DNA from: Lachnospiraceae bacterium
Lineage (GTDB): Bacteria > Bacillota > Clostridia > Lachnospirales > Lachnospiraceae
DNA: 64,000 nucleotides
Reading direction: 5' to 3'
NCBI GenBank assembly: GCA_015057115.1
Contig: SVEZ01000004.1
Coordinates: 1-64,000, forward strand
The notes under the pieces were generated by a model. It was not told the DNA's origin, ran no database searches, and saw nothing but the letters and a program-made list of their open reading frames with translations. This document shows positions 16,386 through 24,004 of the stretch, in pieces; position 1 is the stretch's first letter; each line of letters starts with the position of its first letter. A program made the position numbers and the translations under genes.

Positions 16386-17939
16386 TTATATCTTCGTGGT
16401 CCACTGGGTGCAATCCCACACATCCGTTGCCAGCCCGATATAAAATTCCGGTTCATGGCACACCATAAGGATACTGCCCTTATAATCCAAAAGGGCACGG
16501 CGAAGCTCCGCCTTGGCATCCACATCCAGATGGTTGGTAGGCTCGTCCAATACCAGTAAGTTGCTGGGACGATTGATTAACTTACAAAGGCGAACCTTTG
16601 CCTGCTCGCCTCCACTTAAAACACGAACCAGACTTTCAATATGTTTGGTGGTCAGGCCGCATTTTGCCAGGGCAGAACGCACTTCATACTGGGTGTAAGC
16701 AGGAAATTCTTTCCAGATTTCTTCAATACAGGTGGTCTGTACGTTCTGATCCATTTCCTGTTCAAAATAGCCGATACTTAAGTAATCTCCCAACTCCACG
16801 CTACCGGAAAGGGGCGGATTCAGTCCCAAAATACTCTTTAAAAGTGTAGTCTTACCAATCCCGTTGGCTCCTGTAAGTACCACCTTCTGACCACGCTCCA
16901 TTTGCAGGTTCAGCGGTGAAGATAAGGGTTCTTCGTAACCAATAACCAAATCCTTTGTGGTAAAAAGATAGCGTCCCGGTGCTCTGTCAGTCTGAAAATG
17001 AAATTCCGGCTTGGGCTTATCCTTGGCAAGTTCAATCACATCCATTTTGTCCAACTTCTTCTGACGAGACATAGCCATATTTCGGGTTGCCACTCTGGCC
17101 TTGTTTCTTGCCACAAAATCCTTCAAGTCCGCAATTTCTTTCTGTTGCTTGTTATAAGCCGCCTCCAATTGGGACTTCTTCATTTCGTAGACTTCCATAA
17201 ATTTATCGTAATCTCCCACATAGCGGTTTAACTCCCGGTTGTCCATGTGGTAGATTAAATTCACAACGCTATTTAAAAATGGAACGTCATGAGAAATCAA
17301 AATAAAGGCATTCTCATACTCATTCAGGTAACGCTTCAACCATACAATGTGTTCTTCATCCAGATAGTTTGTAGGCTCGTCCAAAAGCAAAATATCCGGT
17401 TTTTCCAGCAACAATTTACCTAGCAGCACCTTGGTACGCTGTCCACCGCTCAAATCCGTAACATCTTTTTCCAAGCCTAAGTCCAGCAATCCCAAGGCTC
17501 TTGCCACTTCCTCAACCTTCGCATCAATCATATAAAAATCGTGCAAAGTCAGAGAGTCCTGAATCGTTCCCAATTCCTCCATGGCAGCGTCCATTTCCTC
17601 CGGTGGCAGCTCCGCCAAGTGATCACAGATATCATTCATCCGTTCTTCCATTTCATATAAGAAATCAAAAGCGGAACGTAACACATCCCCGATAGACATG
17701 CCTTTTTTCAAAACCGTATGCTGGTCAAGATATCCCACCCGGACATTTTTCGCCCATTCAATGGTTCCTTCATCCGGCATCAGCTTGCCGGTAATAATAT
17801 TCATAAACGTGGATTTGCCTTCTCCGTTGGCTCCCACAAGACCAATGTGCTCTCCCTTCAATAACCGGAAGGATACATCCTCAAATATGGCACGGTCTCC
17901 AAATCCATGTGTCAAATGCTCTACATTTAAAATGCTCAT
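16386..17939 (-). CDS. ABC-F family ATPase
   Basis: This 517-residue protein has two ABC nucleotide-binding domains and no membrane segments, as in ABC-F proteins that act on the ribosome. Walker A motifs are GANGEGKST (about residues 37-45) and GANGIGKTT; signature motifs are LSGGQRTK and LSGGEQAK; Walker B strings are LLLDEPTNYLD and LVLDEPTNHLD. The region between the domains is a long charged linker with KKSQLEAAYNKQQKEI. It begins at ATG 17937-17939 after AAGGAG. The YbiT/EttA-type layout suggests a translation factor rather than a resistance factor, but this is uncertain. It lies 45 bp after sigF and may be cotranscribed. Confidence 0.88.
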   Translation of the reverse strand: MSILNVEHLTHGFGDRAIFEDVSFRLLKGEHIGLVGANGEGKSTFMNIITGKLMPDEGTIEWAKNVRVGYLDQHTVLKKGMSIGDVLRSAFDFLYEMEERMNDICDHLAELPPEEMDAAMEELGTIQDSLTLHDFYMIDAKVEEVARALGLLDLGLEKDVTDLSGGQRTKVLLGKLLLEKPDILLLDEPTNYLDEEHIVWLKRYLNEYENAFILISHDVPFLNSVVNLIYHMDNRELNRYVGDYDKFMEVYEMKKSQLEAAYNKQQKEIADLKDFVARNKARVATRNMAMSRQKKLDKMDVIELAKDKPKPEFHFQTDRAPGRYLFTTKDLVIGYEEPLSSPLNLQMERGQKVVLTGANGIGKTTLLKSILGLNPPLSGSVELGDYLSIGYFEQEMDQNVQTTCIEEIWKEFPAYTQYEVRSALAKCGLTTKHIESLVRVLSGGEQAKVRLCKLINRPSNLLVLDEPTNHLDVDAKAELRRALLDYKGSILMVCHEPEFYIGLATDVWDCTQWTTKI

Positions 17940-17984
17940 TCGTATCTCTCCTTCCCGCGACTGCGCGGCTTTCAACAGTATACC

Positions 17985-18677
17985 TTATTCCAACCTTCTC
18001 CGCAAGTCCTTTAAAACCTTCTTTTCCATACGGGACACAGATGCCTGACTCACATGCAGCCTTTGCGCCACCTGACTTTGAGACATATCCAGATAAAAGC
18101 GCATGCCGATCAACCTTCGCTCCGCCTCCGGAAGTTGCGATATTGTTACATCTAAAAGCAGCTTACGGAAGGTTTTCTCTGCCTGCTGCTTTGCATTTGC
18201 ATTTTCCCCTCCGGAGTCCACCTCCCCCTCAATGGGGCAAATTACAATGGATGCTTCTTTCGCCAACCCAATCTCTTCTATCGACAGCCCCGTTTCCTCC
18301 GATATTTCCGACAAAGTGGGCGGACGATGAAACCGTTGCTCCAGACTCTCCACGCTTTTCTCAATACACCTGCGCTGTTGCCGAATCTTCCGGGACACTT
18401 TAACGATTCCGTCATCCCGAAAAAAGCTACGAATCTCCCCCATAATTACCGGCACCGCATAGGTGGAAAATTTCACCCCGAATTCCGGATCAAATCCCCG
18501 AATGGCTTTCATTAAACCAATCATCCCAATCTGAACCAAGTCTTCCTTTTCCTGTCCCCTATGTAAAAAACGTTCTGCCACTGCATACACCAGTCCCGCA
18601 TGTTCCTCCACAAGTTCATTCAGGGCATCCTCATTCCCTTCTTTGGCCAGCAGAAACCGGTCCCTATCTGCCGCCAT
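17985..18677 (-). CDS. sigF: Forespore RNA polymerase sigma factor F
   Basis: This 230-residue sigma-70 family protein has region 2 (LVYAVAERFLHRGQEKEDLVQIGMIG and the FSTYAVPVIMGEIRSF segment), region 3 (RPPTLSEISEETGLS) and region 4 (SQSQVAQRLHVSQASVSRMEKKVL). The length and position after spoIIAB identify SigF, the first forespore-specific sigma factor. The ATG at 18675-18677 follows the spoIIAB stop with one base between, and GAGGTG provides the ribosome binding site; a GTG at 18695 is a less likely start. SpoIIAB should hold it inactive until SpoIIAA frees it. Confidence 0.95.
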   Translation of the reverse strand: MAADRDRFLLAKEGNEDALNELVEEHAGLVYAVAERFLHRGQEKEDLVQIGMIGLMKAIRGFDPEFGVKFSTYAVPVIMGEIRSFFRDDGIVKVSRKIRQQRRCIEKSVESLEQRFHRPPTLSEISEETGLSIEEIGLAKEASIVICPIEGEVDSGGENANAKQQAEKTFRKLLLDVTISQLPEAERRLIGMRFYLDMSQSQVAQRLHVSQASVSRMEKKVLKDLRRRLE

Positions 18678-18678
18678 G

Positions 18679-19122
18679 TCACACCTCGCAGCCACATTCT
18701 TCCAGTTTCTTTTTCATTCGTACAACAGTGCCTTTTTGTGGAACCGAATCCACCTTCACCTCATCCATAAAGGCTTCCATAAAAGTAAACCCCATGCCGG
18801 ATCGCTCCATTTCCGGTTTTGTGGTAAAAAGCGGTTCCATTGCTTTATCCACATCCGGAATACCCACGCCATAATCCGACACCTGAAAAAGTACTACTCT
18901 TCCCTTCCTTTCAAAAGTAATCTCCATGGTTCCTCCCCTTCCCTCATATCCATGGATGACTGCATTGGTTACCGCCTCGGAAAGAGCGGTTTTCACATCC
19001 GCCAATTCTTCCACTGTTGGATTTAACGGTAGTAAAAAAGCACTGACCAGCATACGTGCAAGACCTTCATTTTCCGAAATGGCAGGTAACTCGATTTTCA
19101 TATAGTTTTCTATTTCTCCCAT
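18679..19122 (-). CDS. spoIIAB: Anti-sigma F factor and serine kinase SpoIIAB
   Basis: This 147-residue GHKL-fold kinase binds and inhibits SigF and phosphorylates SpoIIAA. Visible motifs are the N-box EAVTNAVIHGY (near residues 48-58), the G1 box DYGVGIPD and the G2 box RSGMGFTFME. The ATG at 19122 follows GGAGGG with 7-nt spacing; a second in-frame ATG seven codons later is also possible. It overlaps spoIIAA by 13 nt and leads into sigF, giving the conserved three-gene order. Confidence 0.95.
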   Translation of the reverse strand: MGEIENYMKIELPAISENEGLARMLVSAFLLPLNPTVEELADVKTALSEAVTNAVIHGYEGRGGTMEITFERKGRVVLFQVSDYGVGIPDVDKAMEPLFTTKPEMERSGMGFTFMEAFMDEVKVDSVPQKGTVVRMKKKLEECGCEV

Positions 19123-19439
19123 GTTGTTTCCCTCCGTTTAATACTGATAACCCTTTCCAACCCGGACATATTTAAAATCCGATAGACACTGTTGCCTACT
19201 TGGCATGCCTCCACGCTTCCGCCCAACAAACGAAGGCGCTTCACCCTTCCCAGAACCATTCCGATACCGGAACTATCCATAAATATCGTATCCGAAAAAT
19301 CAAAGATTACCTTCCGAATCTGCCCCTCCTCCAGAAACGTATCCGATTCCCGTCTTATTTTATCCGCCACGTGATGATCCAATTCTTTCGGCAGGTAAAT
19401 TGTAAGCACCTGCTCCTCTACCTTATACTCTGCTTCCAT
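19110..19439 (-). CDS. spoIIAA: Anti-anti-sigma factor SpoIIAA
   Basis: This 109-residue STAS-domain protein has the phosphorylatable serine in MDSSGIGMVLG (Ser57 in this numbering). Unphosphorylated SpoIIAA displaces SigF from SpoIIAB. The ATG at 19437-19439 follows AAAGGAGAG; a longer reading frame upstream runs through the preceding terminator and is rejected. Only about 15 bp separate its ribosome binding site from the terminator of the TPR gene, so the operon promoter must overlap that terminator or lie inside the TPR gene. Confidence 0.95.
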   Translation of the reverse strand: MEAEYKVEEQVLTIYLPKELDHHVADKIRRESDTFLEEGQIRKVIFDFSDTIFMDSSGIGMVLGRVKRLRLLGGSVEACQVGNSVYRILNMSGLERVISIKRRETTWEK

Positions 19440-19454
19440 AGGCTCTCCTTTCCA

Positions 19455-19492
19455 ACGAAAAAAGACAACCACGCAGTTTCGTGATTGTCTTT
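19455..19492 (-). terminator. Terminator of the TPR gene
   Basis: The 13-bp stem (19461-19473 with 19480-19492, one G-U pair, 6-nt loop) is followed on the minus strand by TTTTTTCG. It sits directly in front of the spoIIAA ribosome binding site. Confidence 0.8.
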
Positions 19493-19505
19493 CGTAAAAA
19501 TCTTA

Positions 19506-20819
19506 TTAATTATTCTTTAACTGATCCATATACCGCTGAGCATTGCGGGCCTTATAGGTATCCGGATACTGATCGATCAGCTTCTGATACATCATAATGG
19601 CCTTCTGGGAATCGCCGTTCATACGATAGGACTGGGCCAGGAAATACAATGCATCTCCATCGGCAAATTCCTCATCCACATCCATAATCTTTTCGAAAGT
19701 CTTAATGGCTTTTTCGTACTCTCCCTGATTGTAGTTGCCTGCTGCCTCTCTATACAGAATTCGCAGATAACGGTTATTCACCTGCTCCTTCAACGCGGTA
19801 TAAGCCTTCTTGAAGTCCTTCTCAATCTTGCTTTCATCCACTTTTGCAAGAATTTCCCCGGCTTCCTCGTACTCCTTGTTCTCGTACTTCACATAAGCCT
19901 GCAGAAGATTCTTATAGAAATTCATGTTGCCTTCGGATTTGCTACTGTTCTTCTCCGCTTTCTCAATCTTCTCATTTAACTCATCAATCTGATCCTGATA
20001 GTTGCGAATTGTCACATTCTTGGTGGAGATGGTGTTATTTGCTTCCACCAGCTTGGCAGCACTTTCTGCCGATGCCTGTCGACGCACTCCCGGAACCACC
20101 AAGAAAAATGCAATCAAAAATCCTACCGCAATTCCAAAAACAATATTTACAATGGTACTGATGGTGGCATTATCCTTAAAATATGCCGGGCGAATAATGG
20201 TTTCGCTTCCGCTCTTATATTCCACCGAATCATCCGCAACGGATTTCTTCTTACTCCGAGCCGGGTTCTTATTGATGTTTTCCTGCACTTCCTGCATATA
20301 ACGCTGAGCATCAATATTATTGGCATCCACACGGCTGATTTTCTTCAGCACATCCTTTGCCTGGGAGTACTGCTCCTGATGAATATATAATAGGGCCAAC
20401 AGCAAATGTGCCTTTACATATTTGGGATTCATGGAGCAAACCTTCTTCAGCTGAATAACCGCCAAATCCTCACTGCCGGAATTCGCATAAGACAGCGCCA
20501 TATTATATTTCTTCACACACTGACTGTACTTGCCGGTACGGGTAATATCCGGCTGTACCGCCTTCATGTACCGGGTGGCAGGGTTGTCCTCAGCCTTCAT
20601 ATTCTCGCTGATAACCCACTCCCTGAGGGCCAGTACATATTCTCCCATTTCATAGTAACAAAGTCCCAGTAAATTCCGGGCTTCAATATTTGTTTTATCA
20701 CAGCGCACGCTCATTCTCAGATAATTTACTGCCCGGGACAGGTTTCGCACATTGGCGCACTCCAATCCCCTGTTATAATACAGTAACGAGCGTGTACGTA
20801 TGGTCTGATATACATTCAT
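19506..20819 (-). CDS. Membrane-anchored TPR protein
   Basis: This 437-residue protein has TPR-like helical pairs at the N-terminus (for example NYLRMSVRCDKTNIEARNLLG near residues 32-52, and VKAHLLLALLYIHQEQYSQA), a single membrane helix near residues 220-242 (VNIVFGIAVGFLIAFFLVV), a coiled-coil stretch (about 255-300) and further TPR repeats to the end (FLAQSYRMNGDSQKAIMMYQ). Both ends could scaffold protein complexes on opposite sides of the membrane. It follows the small 48-residue ORF and folC on the same strand, and precedes spoIIAA behind a terminator. Its specific role is unknown. Confidence 0.8.
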   Translation of the reverse strand: MNVYQTIRTRSLLYYNRGLECANVRNLSRAVNYLRMSVRCDKTNIEARNLLGLCYYEMGEYVLALREWVISENMKAEDNPATRYMKAVQPDITRTGKYSQCVKKYNMALSYANSGSEDLAVIQLKKVCSMNPKYVKAHLLLALLYIHQEQYSQAKDVLKKISRVDANNIDAQRYMQEVQENINKNPARSKKKSVADDSVEYKSGSETIIRPAYFKDNATISTIVNIVFGIAVGFLIAFFLVVPGVRRQASAESAAKLVEANNTISTKNVTIRNYQDQIDELNEKIEKAEKNSSKSEGNMNFYKNLLQAYVKYENKEYEEAGEILAKVDESKIEKDFKKAYTALKEQVNNRYLRILYREAAGNYNQGEYEKAIKTFEKIMDVDEEFADGDALYFLAQSYRMNGDSQKAIMMYQKLIDQYPDTYKARNAQRYMDQLKNN

Positions 20820-20830
20820 GTTACGCTCTC

Positions 20831-20977
20831 CTATCTGTTCTTCTTCTCAGCTTCCTTCATCATTTTCTTCATCAGATCTGTCATATCATCCAAATCCTGG
20901 CTGTAAATCGCCTCTTCTGTCTGTTCCACTTCTAAGCTCGGTTTAAACTTCTTTAATTCTTCTTCAAAATTAATCAT
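20831..20977 (-). CDS. Small acidic/basic ORF between folC and the TPR gene, 48 residues
   Basis: The ATG at 20975-20977 overlaps the last codons of folC and is preceded by GAAGGAG at proper spacing. The predicted peptide begins MINFEEELKKFKPSLEVEQ and ends in a charged helix with MTDLMKKMMKEAEKKN. Its stop lies 11 bp before the TPR gene start, so three genes are tightly packed. The amphipathic, charged pattern suggests a helical peptide, perhaps a partner of the TPR protein; this is inference from position. Confidence 0.6.
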   Translation of the reverse strand: MINFEEELKKFKPSLEVEQTEEAIYSQDLDDMTDLMKKMMKEAEKKNR

Positions 20978-22235
20978 GCTCATTCTCCTTCAAAATTTCA
21001 CCTGCCAGATACAGGGATCCTGCGCAAAAAGCGGTTCCCTCCACCTCACAGATTCTATGAAAGGCAGCTCCGATATTCGGTTCCACCTTAATTTCTATAT
21101 CCTGTTCCCCTTCAAAAAAGGTTAAAAGTTCTGTTGCCGGAAGCATTCTCGGTCCTTCAATCTGGGTAAGTACAATGGTGGAAAAAAGATGAGATTCCCG
21201 AATCATGTGAATACACTCCTCATAATTCTTCTCTTTCACCATGCCAAACAGTAGTCCCTTGGGATTACTTCCAATATGCTTCACCGTCTGTAAAAACACC
21301 CGGATTCCATCTACATTATGGGCTCCGTCCACATAAACACCGGGACGCAATTGCTGCATTCTGCCCGGCCAAACTGTCTTCTTCATTCCCTCATAAAACT
21401 GAGGCAAAGTCATAACCCCTTCTGCAATCAGCAGTTCACAGGCCTGCATGGCAAGGGCGCCGTTTTCCGCCTGATAATCCGCCACAAAAGGAATCTGCAC
21501 CGGAGATTTATGTCCGTTTAGGTCAAATACAAAGGACATACAGGAATCCTTCTTCTCTGTAATCTGAATATCCCCCGGATACACCGGATATACCGGGGCA
21601 AGCTTCGGTTCTGCAGTTTTAAAAATTACATCTGCAATTTCCTTATGCTTCGCGTCAAAAATTACCGGAACGCCATCTTTAATAATCCCGGCCTTCTCAC
21701 CGGCAATGGCTTTAAGCGTATCTCCAAGATATTCTGTATGCTCCAAACTAATGGATGTGATAACACAAAGCTTCGGCTTCTTTACAATATTGGTGGCATC
21801 CAGCCTTCCTCCCAGACCGGTTTCCAATACCACATATTCAACCTGAGCTTTCTTGAAAATCACCATACCAATAGCAAAAATCATTTCAAAAAAGGTGGGA
21901 TGTGCCTCCATCTCCTTCGCCACAGAAAGCACTTCATCAAAGGCTTCCAGGAAAATTTCCTCACTACACGGCTTTTTATCTATTTGAAACCGTTCCGTCA
22001 AAGAAACCAAATGTGGAGATGTAAACAATCCGCAATGATGTCCACCTTGACAGATTGCACTGTGAATCATGGCACAAACACTGCCTTTTCCGTTACTTCC
22101 CGCCACATGGATGGTAGAAAAGCTCTCCTGAGGATCTCCCAACTGTTTCATCAGTTCCTTTGTATGTTCTAACGGATTCTTCTTGGTAAATTTCGGTATT
22201 TCATATAAATAGGCTTCTGCCTCACAATAATTCAT
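20970..22235 (-). CDS. folC: Folylpolyglutamate synthase / dihydrofolate synthase
   Basis: This 421-residue Mur-ligase family enzyme adds glutamate to folates using ATP. It shows the P-loop VAGSNGKGSVCAM, the LTSPHLVSLTERF-type folate loop, the LETGLGGRLDATN segment, the SISLEHTEYLG catalytic segment and the DGAHNVDG motif of the C-terminal domain. The chosen ATG (22233-22235) follows AAGGTG; an upstream ATG at 22265 lacks a ribosome binding site. The promoter at 22286-22313 fits either. The gene leads an operon with the 48-residue ORF and the TPR gene. Confidence 0.93.
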   Translation of the reverse strand: MNYCEAEAYLYEIPKFTKKNPLEHTKELMKQLGDPQESFSTIHVAGSNGKGSVCAMIHSAICQGGHHCGLFTSPHLVSLTERFQIDKKPCSEEIFLEAFDEVLSVAKEMEAHPTFFEMIFAIGMVIFKKAQVEYVVLETGLGGRLDATNIVKKPKLCVITSISLEHTEYLGDTLKAIAGEKAGIIKDGVPVIFDAKHKEIADVIFKTAEPKLAPVYPVYPGDIQITEKKDSCMSFVFDLNGHKSPVQIPFVADYQAENGALAMQACELLIAEGVMTLPQFYEGMKKTVWPGRMQQLRPGVYVDGAHNVDGIRVFLQTVKHIGSNPKGLLFGMVKEKNYEECIHMIRESHLFSTIVLTQIEGPRMLPATELLTFFEGEQDIEIKVEPNIGAAFHRICEVEGTAFCAGSLYLAGEILKENEHD

Positions 22236-22285
22236 GCTCTGACACCTTGTCTTCTTACGCTTCATTACAAACTAGTTTCCCTACT

Positions 22286-22313
22286 ATTATAATATCTCCC
22301 TAGCGAATTTCAA
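22286..22313 (-). promoter_or_regulatory. Promoter of the folC operon
   Basis: On the minus strand TTGAAA (22308-22313) and TATAAT (22286-22291) are separated by 16 bp. Confidence 0.65.
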
Positions 22314-22365
22314 GGGTTTTCCCCGCTTTTTTTGCGCTTTTTTCGACATTTACCACCCTCTCAAC

Positions 22366-22394
22366 AAAAATAGAGCCGCCCTTATGGACGGCTC
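22366..22394 (-). terminator. Terminator of the FapA-like gene
   Basis: The stem GAGCCGTCC / GGGCGGCTC (22386-22394 and 22373-22381) with a 4-nt loop is followed by TATTTTTG on the minus strand. Confidence 0.8.
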
Positions 22395-22410
22395 CTTATT
22401 CCCTCTAAAA

Positions 22411-23814
22411 TTATATTGAAGCTTCTGTAATTCTTTCCATATGAATCTTATCTACACGCTTCACGAATTTCACGGAAAACTGTTCTGTCTTCACATCCAG
22501 CCTGCTCTCATCAATTCTTACACAGGTTCCCGGATGTACCGTTGCAAGTACCTGAATATTAGCACCTTCGGCTCTTGCAATAACACTTTCCAGTTCTTCC
22601 TTCTCCAGCTGATCCTCCTGCAAAACAGAGTTCTCATGAATCTTGCTACGTAAAAGTGAAACCTTACGTGGATCACTCTTCGGACGATCCATAACGCTCT
22701 TGCGGGAATTCTCCTTGTCAATCTCCTTAATCTTCTCATCAATAATCTCTAACTGCTTTCTGGAGTTGGCAAGCTTCTGTTCCAGCATCTTGTAACGACG
22801 GTATACATCACCTTCGGCTCCAACGGCAACTTCTGTACGAAGCTCCACTTCATTACCAAGGCTGTTCACTACAACACCGCCTACAGCACGAACAATACCG
22901 CCTACAATGCTTCCGTGCTTTCCTTCAATAATAACCTTCTCTCCGCAAACCACGTCGCAGGATAAAAGGGACTCCGCATTGATATTGCCACGCACGTCAA
23001 TGTTGGTATATTCTACAAATTTCGCATACAGATTTCCTTTGGTAATTAAAAGCGCATGGGAATTACCCATCAAACCGCTCTTTAATACAATATCCTTACC
23101 CGCCGTAATATCTGCCGCTTCTACAATTCCATCAATGGTAACGGTTCCGGTGGCCTTAATGCTCATACCTGCCTTCACTGCACCATGAATTACAACATCA
23201 CCGTTGAAATCCACATTACCGGTGTGCATATCCACATCGCTGGGAATCTCATATACCGGACTGACTATCAAACGCTCATTGACGAAATCAATCTTACCGG
23301 AAATTTCCGCATAATACTCTTCGCCATTCTCGCTTCGCATAAATCCTTTACCGCGCAAAGGCTGAAGTTCTTTACAACGCTTGGCATTAATAATACCGCC
23401 CTTAACGTTAAAACCATTCTTACCCTGCACGCAAGGATGATAAAGTGCTATCTGGTCTCCCTCATTGACAGTAGCGATTACATTAATAGAACGATAGTCC
23501 ACTCCGCCATCCGGCAATTCCTTCGGTGTACGGTTAAACTCCCGATTGAACAAAAACTCATAATAGCCATCATATCCTTCAACCGGTTGTTCTCCCACAG
23601 CGACCCGCCGTTCAATGCGATACGTCTTTTCACTGATCATCCGGATCAGCATCTCCTGATCCACACCGTATTTCACACCCTTGGAATCCAGGATCTGCAT
23701 CAGTTCCCTGACTGAATACTCCTGCCCCTCCGGTGGTGGCGGCAAGGTCAGATAAGCTTCCATATTATCTTTGCCGAATCTAACTTCCGGCTTAACTTCC
23801 TGTGAAATGCTCAT
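22411..23814 (-). CDS. FapA family (DUF342) polymer-forming-like protein
   Basis: This 467-residue protein belongs to the DUF342/FapA family. The N-terminal domain carries SVRELMQILDSKGVKYGVD; the middle part is a repetitive right-handed beta-helix-like region with repeating GDVVIHG, GTVTIDG, ADITAGKDIVLKSG segments; the C-terminal part holds a coiled coil (about residues 345-430, KLANSRKQLEIIDEKIKEID). The ATG at 23812-23814 follows AAGGAAT; a longer frame upstream crosses the promoter. Family members have been linked to spore and cell-surface or flagellar functions, but the exact activity is unknown. It is a single-gene unit between its promoter and terminator. Confidence 0.85.
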   Translation of the reverse strand: MSISQEVKPEVRFGKDNMEAYLTLPPPPEGQEYSVRELMQILDSKGVKYGVDQEMLIRMISEKTYRIERRVAVGEQPVEGYDGYYEFLFNREFNRTPKELPDGGVDYRSINVIATVNEGDQIALYHPCVQGKNGFNVKGGIINAKRCKELQPLRGKGFMRSENGEEYYAEISGKIDFVNERLIVSPVYEIPSDVDMHTGNVDFNGDVVIHGAVKAGMSIKATGTVTIDGIVEAADITAGKDIVLKSGLMGNSHALLITKGNLYAKFVEYTNIDVRGNINAESLLSCDVVCGEKVIIEGKHGSIVGGIVRAVGGVVVNSLGNEVELRTEVAVGAEGDVYRRYKMLEQKLANSRKQLEIIDEKIKEIDKENSRKSVMDRPKSDPRKVSLLRSKIHENSVLQEDQLEKEELESVIARAEGANIQVLATVHPGTCVRIDESRLDVKTEQFSVKFVKRVDKIHMERITEASI

Positions 23815-23907
23815 AGACGATTCCTTTTCCTTCTTAATCTCTACCGTCAAAATACAACCATACTTTCCGAACAAACAAAAAGGACGGCAGACTATATAGA
23901 TTATTCT

Positions 23908-23936
23908 ACCATCCTTCTCGCCATTACGCAAGTATT
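23908..23936 (-). promoter_or_regulatory. Promoter of the FapA-like gene
   Basis: On the minus strand TTGCGT and TAGAAT are separated by 17 bp, about 95 bp upstream of the chosen start codon. Exact limits are approximate. Confidence 0.45.
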
Positions 23937-24004
23937 CTGTATATTTTCATAAACTTTTCAAAAGTAAGCATGATTTCTGAAAAAACAGACTATAATCTAC
24001 TTAT

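Noticed and set aside
19110-19472. Longer spoIIAA start at 19472
   Set aside because: The extra N-terminal residues would be encoded by the TPR terminator; the ATG at 19439 has a proper ribosome binding site and gives the normal length.
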